Shown one piece after another: positions 13,324 to 16,758 of a DNA stretch of 16,758 nucleotides. Location: positions 1-16,758 of the forward strand of contig SFPF01000041.1 in the NCBI GenBank assembly GCA_004552155.1, read 5' to 3'. Origin of the DNA: Bacteroidales bacterium. GTDB lineage: Bacteria; Bacteroidota; Bacteroidia; Bacteroidales; Bacteroidaceae. Under the pieces are notes generated by a model. It searched no databases. It saw only the letters and a list, made by a program, of their open reading frames with translations, and was not told the DNA's origin. The position numbers and the translations under genes were made by a program. Numbering within the stretch: the first letter of the stretch is position 1; every line of letters starts with the position of its first letter.

Positions 13324-13394
13324 TGTTGATTATGTGCCGGCGTGTGTTTGCTTTTTCCTTTATTATATTCTATAATTGCTCAAAAGCGTGCTTG

Positions 13395-13406
13395 TCATAT
13401 AAGATA
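13395..13406 (+). promoter_or_regulatory. TCATATAAGATA element upstream of the exbB promoter
   Basis: Exact copy of the 12 bases found before the thioredoxin promoter, in the same orientation to transcription. Here it ends 20 bases before the -33 TTTG, compared with 10 bases there, a difference of about one helical turn. Role inferred. Confidence 0.45.
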
Positions 13407-13426
13407 ATGAAAAAATAATGCAATAT

Positions 13427-13460
13427 TTTGCGGTTGTCTATTGATTATTTCCTATCTTTG
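13427..13460 (+). promoter_or_regulatory. Bacteroidetes-type promoter of the exbB operon
   Basis: -7 TATCTTTG (13453-13460) with TTTG at 13427-13430, a 22-base spacer, slightly longer than the others in this window. Predicted start near 13467, giving a leader of about 97 bases before exbB. Confidence 0.75.
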
Positions 13461-13563
13461 CGCTGCAAAGAGTGCGAAAAAACGGGTTGGCTTGCCAACT
13501 CGACGTTACAAAATCAAATAAACCAATTCATTATTATCTACAAACCACAAATCATTTAACAAA

Positions 13564-14436
13564 ATGGCAACTACAAATGCTACCGCACCCAAGGGTGCTC
13601 CCAAGAAACAGTCTAATGGTTTCACCGGCATTAAATCCGGTCTTTCTGTTATTGCATGCTGCGCTGTAATCGCTGTTTGCATCTATTTGTTCGTCTTCGG
13701 TAGTATGTCCAACTTCAAGGGTGCTGAAAATGCTTCTGCACAGTTCTCTTTCCTGCTCCCTGACACTGAGACGTACGAACCCAACGGTCTTGTTGGTACG
13801 GTTTACAAAGGCGGTTTCGTTGTGCCTATCATCTGGACCCTCTGTTTTACGGTTGTAGCTCTTGCCATTGAGCGCTTCTTCGCTATCCGCAACGCTTACG
13901 GCCGCACCAGCCTCACGAAGTTCGTTGCCGAAATCAAGGTGGCTCTTAACAACAACGACCTCGCTAAGGCCCAGCAGCTTTGCGACGCACAGCGCGGTTC
14001 TGTTGCCAACGTTGTAGGCTCTACGCTGAAGAAGTACAAAGAAATGGAAGAAAACACTGTGCTCACCAAGGAGCAGAAGATTCTCGCCATTCAGAAAGAA
14101 CTCGAAGAGGCTACCGCTCTCGAAATGCCTATGATGCAGGAGAACCTTCCCATTATCGGTACCATCGTTACGCTCGGTACGCTGACCGGTCTGTTCGGTA
14201 CGGTGTTGGGTATGATTAAGTCCTTCTCCGCTATGGCCAGCGGCGAAGGTGGTGCAGACTCTTCCGCTCTTTCAACCGGTATCTCCGAGGCACTTGTAAA
14301 CACCGCGTCTGGTATCGCAACCGGTGCCCTCGCCGTTATCGCTTACAACTACTACACGAACAAGATCGACCGCCTTACGTTCAGCCTCGACGAAGTTGGT
14401 TTCACAATCGTACAGACTTTCTCTGCAACTCACTAA
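13564..14436 (+). CDS. exbB: MotA/TolQ/ExbB proton channel family protein
   Basis: 290 aa inner-membrane protein that, with ExbD, uses the proton gradient to drive TonB. Membrane helices: about residues 25-48, 83-105, 194-218 and 238-263; the first is an extra N-terminal helix preceded by a Lys/Ala-rich tail, typical of the longer Bacteroidetes ExbB. The conserved core is NLPIIGTIVTLGTLTGLFGTVLGMI and GISEALVNTASGIATGALAVIAYNYY, with the small residues and threonines that line the pore. A cytoplasmic helical segment (about 110-190) lies between. It begins a new operon after a clear promoter, with two exbD genes and tonB behind it. Codons here favour GCT/GGT more than the nuo genes, as in highly expressed genes. 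Confidence 0.94.
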   Translation: MATTNATAPKGAPKKQSNGFTGIKSGLSVIACCAVIAVCIYLFVFGSMSNFKGAENASAQFSFLLPDTETYEPNGLVGTVYKGGFVVPIIWTLCFTVVALAIERFFAIRNAYGRTSLTKFVAEIKVALNNNDLAKAQQLCDAQRGSVANVVGSTLKKYKEMEENTVLTKEQKILAIQKELEEATALEMPMMQENLPIIGTIVTLGTLTGLFGTVLGMIKSFSAMASGEGGADSSALSTGISEALVNTASGIATGALAVIAYNYYTNKIDRLTFSLDEVGFTIVQTFSATH

Positions 14437-14467
14437 TTCAAGTATTAAGATAGGTAATATTTAAGAC

Positions 14468-15076
14468 ATGGGACGTTTTAAAGTCAAAAAACAAGACACG
14501 TTCATCGACATGACGCCGATGAGCGACGTCATGGTCCTGTTGCTTACCTTCTTTATGCTTACTGCAACATTCGTAAAGGAAGAACCGATTAAGGTCAATA
14601 CCCCGGGCTCTGTGTCGGAAGTCAAGATTCCTGAGAGCAACTTGCTCACTATCTTTATCGAAAAGAATGGCAAGGTGTTCATGACAATGGATTCCCCCGC
14701 CTCGCTCCGCAAGTTGGCTGAAGCCATGAACGAGAAAGGCAATCTTAATCTTTCGCCCGCTCAGGTCAAAGCCTTCGGAGAAGCACCCACTTTCGGTACG
14801 CCGCTCAACACCATTGCCGGATGGCTCGAAGCAGACAACCGCAACGAACTGCTCATCAAGAGCCAGGAAGCGGGCATCCCTTGCGATAGCTTGAATAATG
14901 AGTTGAAGACATGGGTAAGCACAGCCCGAGAGGCATGTGGCCAAGGTATGGGTATAGCCATTAAGGCTGACAAATCCACTTCCTATGCCGTAATTAAAAA
15001 AGTTATGGACACCTTACGCGACATTGACGAGGCACGCTACAAGCTGATTACGTCTCTCAAAGGAGTTGAGGAATAA
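14468..15076 (+). CDS. exbD: ExbD/TolR family biopolymer transport protein, first copy
   Basis: 202 aa, one membrane helix near the N-terminus (about residues 21-38) and a periplasmic domain. The essential membrane aspartate is Asp20 in DMTPMSDVMVLLLTFFMLT. The C-terminal KADKSTSYAVIKKVMDTLRD is the usual ExbD periplasmic strand-helix motif. A central insert (about 85-150, with SPAQVKAFGEAPTFGTP and LEADNRNELL) makes it longer than E. coli ExbD (141 aa). It works with ExbB, 31 nt upstream. The second exbD copy follows after 12 nt. It may form a mixed dimer with that copy. Confidence 0.94.
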   Translation: MGRFKVKKQDTFIDMTPMSDVMVLLLTFFMLTATFVKEEPIKVNTPGSVSEVKIPESNLLTIFIEKNGKVFMTMDSPASLRKLAEAMNEKGNLNLSPAQVKAFGEAPTFGTPLNTIAGWLEADNRNELLIKSQEAGIPCDSLNNELKTWVSTAREACGQGMGIAIKADKSTSYAVIKKVMDTLRDIDEARYKLITSLKGVEE

Positions 15077-15088
15077 AAATTGAATGTT

Positions 15089-15733
15089 ATGGCTAAAAAA
15101 GGTGGAAGTAAACAGAAAAAAATGAATTCGCGCGTGGACTTCACGCCGATGGTGGATATGATCATGTTGCTCGTGACTTTCTTCATGCTCTGTACCACGC
15201 TCCTCAAGCCGCAGGCCATGGATATTGCCATGCCCTCCGACAAGGAAGACATCAAGGACGAGAACAGAAGCCAGGTCGCAGCATCTAAGGCAGTCACCAT
15301 CCTCATCGACGAGAACAACACGCTCTACTACTTCAAAGGTAAACCCGATGGCGGCACCGATGTACCCGACGAAGGTAAGCTCTTTGCCACAACCTATGGC
15401 AAGAATGGTATTCGCAAGGTGCTGCTCGAGAGCAACCCGCAGGCTGTAATGGAAGTGCAGAAACTGAAAGCAGAGTTTGCGGCTAAGAAAACCTCTAACG
15501 TGCAGGAAGAACAGAAGATCAAACAGGAATACAAGGAACGCCTGAACAAGATTAAGAACGCCGACTATACGCCGAGCGTGGTGATCAAGGCTTCAGACAA
15601 GTCCGTGTTCGACAACATGATCCAAGTTCTCGATGAAATGCAGATTTGTAACATCGGACGCTATGTGATCGATAAATGGCAACCGGGCGACCAGGCCAAA
15701 ATCGATGCCTACAAAGCTAATCCGGCGCAGTAA
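15089..15733 (+). CDS. exbD: ExbD/TolR family biopolymer transport protein, second copy
   Basis: 214 aa from the ATG at 15089 (MAKKGGSKQKK); a TTG start three codons upstream is unlikely. The membrane aspartate is Asp23 in VDFTPMVDMIMLLVTFFML. A periplasmic domain follows, with NNTLYYFKGKPDGG and a charged coiled-coil-like stretch (about residues 128-160, KLKAEFAAKK...EEQKIKQEYKERLNKIK), and the closing VVIKASDKSVFDNMIQVLDEM. It differs clearly from the first copy outside the helix, so it is not a recent duplicate. The pair of unlike ExbD proteins before TonB is typical for this phylum. A 33-nt gap leads to tonB. Confidence 0.94.
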   Translation: MAKKGGSKQKKMNSRVDFTPMVDMIMLLVTFFMLCTTLLKPQAMDIAMPSDKEDIKDENRSQVAASKAVTILIDENNTLYYFKGKPDGGTDVPDEGKLFATTYGKNGIRKVLLESNPQAVMEVQKLKAEFAAKKTSNVQEEQKIKQEYKERLNKIKNADYTPSVVIKASDKSVFDNMIQVLDEMQICNIGRYVIDKWQPGDQAKIDAYKANPAQ

Positions 15734-15766
15734 TAACACTATAAGTGAAGTAAAACAGATTGAATT

Positions 15767-15862
15767 ATGTCTAGTTTAGCATCTCGTGAATGGTGTGACA
15801 TCGTCTTCGAAGGACGTAATAAAGAATACGGAGCTTATCGTGCACGCGCCAATAAAGGCAAA
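15767..15862 (+). pseudogene. tonB: TonB N-terminus, cut off at a chimeric join
   Basis: ATG at 15767 opens MSSLASREWCDIVFEGRNKE and continues YGAYRARANKGK, the N-terminal signature of Bacteroidales TonB-family proteins (REW.D.VFEG.NKEYGAY). The membrane helix, proline-rich region and C-terminal domain that should follow are absent. From about 15855-15870 the DNA belongs to an unrelated gene, and this frame stops at 15917-15919. As the fourth gene after exbB-exbD-exbD its identity is well supported by context. The truncation is most likely artificial. Confidence 0.85.
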
Positions 15863-15870
15863 TTCCAGCT
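15855..15870. other. Chimeric junction between Bacteroidales and Lactobacillaceae-like DNA
   Basis: Left of here the DNA encodes TonB with GC-rich Bacteroidales codons. Right of here a histidine phosphatase begins mid-domain with AT-rich codons. No transposon end, attachment site or repeat marks the border. The exact breakpoint cannot be fixed; AATAAAGGCAAATTCCAG lies across it. Confidence 0.82.
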
Positions 15871-16337
15871 TAGAGCACTTATTGAACCATTTGAATCCAG
15901 AAATCCCATTAACAATTGATAGCCGGTTAAAAGAATTTAATTTAGGCAAAATGGAAGGAATGCATTTTGAAGATGTTGCGGCAAAATGGCCTGAAGTCTT
16001 AAAAAACTTTCGTCATCATCCTGATAAATATGATGAATCATTAGTAGAAGGAGAAAGTTTTCTAGAAGTAATCGCTCGTTTCCGTGCAGCAATTGAAGAG
16101 TATTGTCGCCAGTATCCTAATGGTAATATTCTCGTGATTTCACACGGAGCTGCCTTGAATGCTGCCATTAATGCATTGATTGGAACACCACTTGCTCACT
16201 TGAAAGATCGTGGTGGACTAAGCAATACATCAACGACGATTCTTACTACTAATGATGATCGTCATTTTGAACTTGAAAAATGGAATGATACATCTTACCT
16301 TCACAAGAGCAAGGTTGATCCGACTGATACGATTTAA
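15861..16337 (+). pseudogene. Histidine phosphatase (phosphoglycerate mutase-like), N-terminus missing
   Basis: C-terminal ~158 residues of a GpmB-type histidine phosphatase. Seen: SLEHLLNHLNPEIPLTIDSRLKEFNLGKMEG (the L.E..LG..EG motif), EVLKNFRHHPDKYDESLVEGESFLEV, and VISHGAALNAAINALIG with the second catalytic histidine. The N-terminal RHG phospho-histidine motif, normally the first ~10 residues, is lost at the junction. The same frame extends upstream to 15786 but that part is TonB DNA read out of frame. AT-rich codons and the following strong ribosome binding site point to a Lactobacillaceae source. Substrate is not determinable; many such proteins in lactobacilli are general phosphatases. 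Confidence 0.85.
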
Positions 16338-16345
16338 GAGGTGAT
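16337..16345 (+). promoter_or_regulatory. Strong Shine-Dalgarno site of the TPR gene
   Basis: AGAGGTGAT lies 4 bases before ATG 16350 and overlaps the previous stop codon. It fixes the start: the in-frame GTG at 16341 is inside this site. Such strong sites are typical of Firmicutes and absent from the Bacteroidales genes of this window. Confidence 0.85.
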
Positions 16346-16349
16346 ATTA

Positions 16350-16733
16350 ATGACAGAGAAAAAAGATTTTCGTGATCCTAAGAAAAAGGAAACAGAAAAA
16401 TTAGTTCATAAACTAGTTGAAGCAATTGATGAGCATCCAGATAAAGTAAATAATTATTATGATTTAGGTTCTTTGCTAACCCGGTTAAATGACTATCAAC
16501 AAGCAGAAGAACTCTTTATGAAAGCTTTGGGGATTTTTGAGGCAAAGGGTGACAAGGATGCTATGAACCTCTTAAACTACGGCCTTGGTAACCTTTACTA
16601 TGAGATTGGCAAAGTTAACGAAGCAATTAAGCTTTACAATAAGATTGATGACCCCAAACTCAAAGCTGATTCTTATCTTATGTTAGCCCAAAGCTTTCAT
16701 AAAGAGTTCTTCTGCTTGTTGATAGTCATTTAA
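16350..16733 (+). pseudogene. Tetratricopeptide repeat protein, 3' end replaced
   Basis: Starts MTEKKDFRDPKKKETEKLV and contains two to three TPR units: NNYYDLGSLLTRLNDYQQAE (about residues 35-54), NLLNYGLGNLYYEIGKVNEA and the start of a third, ADSYLMLAQSFHKE. TPR helical pairs serve protein binding. It directly follows the phosphatase gene with an overlapping ribosome binding site, so the two are one operon in the source genome. Real sequence ends between 16687 and about 16704; after HKE the frame (FFCLLIVI, stop at 16731-16733) is antisense copy of the gene's own earlier part and is not protein. Coordinates therefore include an artificial tail. Confidence 0.8.
16460..16531 (+). repeat. Left arm of the terminal inverted duplication
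   Basis: 72 bases within the TPR gene that recur exactly, in reverse complement, as 16687-16758. The two are separated by 155 bases. It is native coding sequence; the other arm is the copied one. Confidence 0.93.
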
Positions 16734-16758
16734 CCGGGTTAGCAAAGAACCTAAATCA
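16687..16758 (-). repeat. Right arm of the terminal inverted duplication
   Basis: Exact reverse complement of 16460-16531, running to the last base of the window. The turn point lies in CCCAAAGCTTTCATAAAGAG, where the forward gene and its reverse copy look alike (an AAAGCTTT palindrome plus flank), a short homology on which a strand could switch. This is typical of inverted chimeras from whole-genome amplification. Confidence 0.9.

Noticed and set aside
13472..13669. 65-residue open frame before and inside exbB
   Set aside because: It overlaps the exbB start in another frame and its start lies in the untranslated leader.
16341..16349. GTG start for the TPR gene
   Set aside because: This GTG is part of the Shine-Dalgarno sequence for ATG 16350.
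15855..16758. Horizontal transfer of a lactobacillus operon into a Bacteroidales genome
   Set aside because: Both border genes are cut inside conserved domains, no mobile element is present, and the far end is a fold-back artefact.

Overview
The window is a GC-rich Bacteroidales chromosome segment (Prevotellaceae-like is my best guess) up to about position 15860. It is then joined abruptly to AT-rich DNA that reads as a Lactobacillaceae genome. The Bacteroidales call rests on four things: a nuo operon with a fused nuoCD and no nuoE/F/G, promoters of the TTTG / TAnnTTTG type, an ExbB-ExbD-ExbD-TonB cluster, and the usual intergenic hairpin repeats of that group.

Positions 47-10117 hold a plus-strand operon for the 11-subunit complex I: nuoA, B, CD, H, I, J, K, L, M, N. 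It ends at a clear terminator (10141-10173). NuoA, B, H, I, J and M look intact, and the NuoL part looks full length. nuoCD, nuoK and nuoN each carry short internal losses. Four shift the reading frame (about 1260, 1707, 9355 and 9676). One is in frame and shortens NuoK. One has removed the nuoK stop so that nuoK and nuoL read as a single protein. The flanking protein is well conserved on both sides of every break, so the pattern looks like sequence or assembly loss rather than gene decay.

Positions 10174-10507 hold a large nested inverted repeat. On the minus strand, 11933-10508 is a small redox cluster: thioredoxin, an exported rhodanese, and a flavoprotein with a CX2CX2CX5C iron-sulfur motif. 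It is read from a promoter at 11958-11989. Positions 11990-12763 are mostly non-coding and hold two plus-strand promoters, a hairpin right after the first of them, and short repeats. A lone gene (12764-13258) resembles the NADAR/YbiA family.

Positions 13427-15862 hold the start of a TonB energising operon: exbB, two different exbD genes and the first ~32 codons of tonB. TonB is cut at the junction with a headless histidine phosphatase gene, followed by a TPR gene with a strong Gram-positive ribosome binding site. The last 72 bases are an exact reverse complement of 16460-16531. This fits an inverted chimera from amplification or assembly, so both ends of the foreign piece are probably artificial.

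I found no CRISPR array, rRNA, tRNA or transposase. The most interesting items that may be biological are the complex I with no NADH module next to an iron-sulfur flavoprotein, a 12-base element shared upstream of the trx and exbB promoters, the promoter-hairpin unit at 12100-12180, and the orphan NADAR-like gene.
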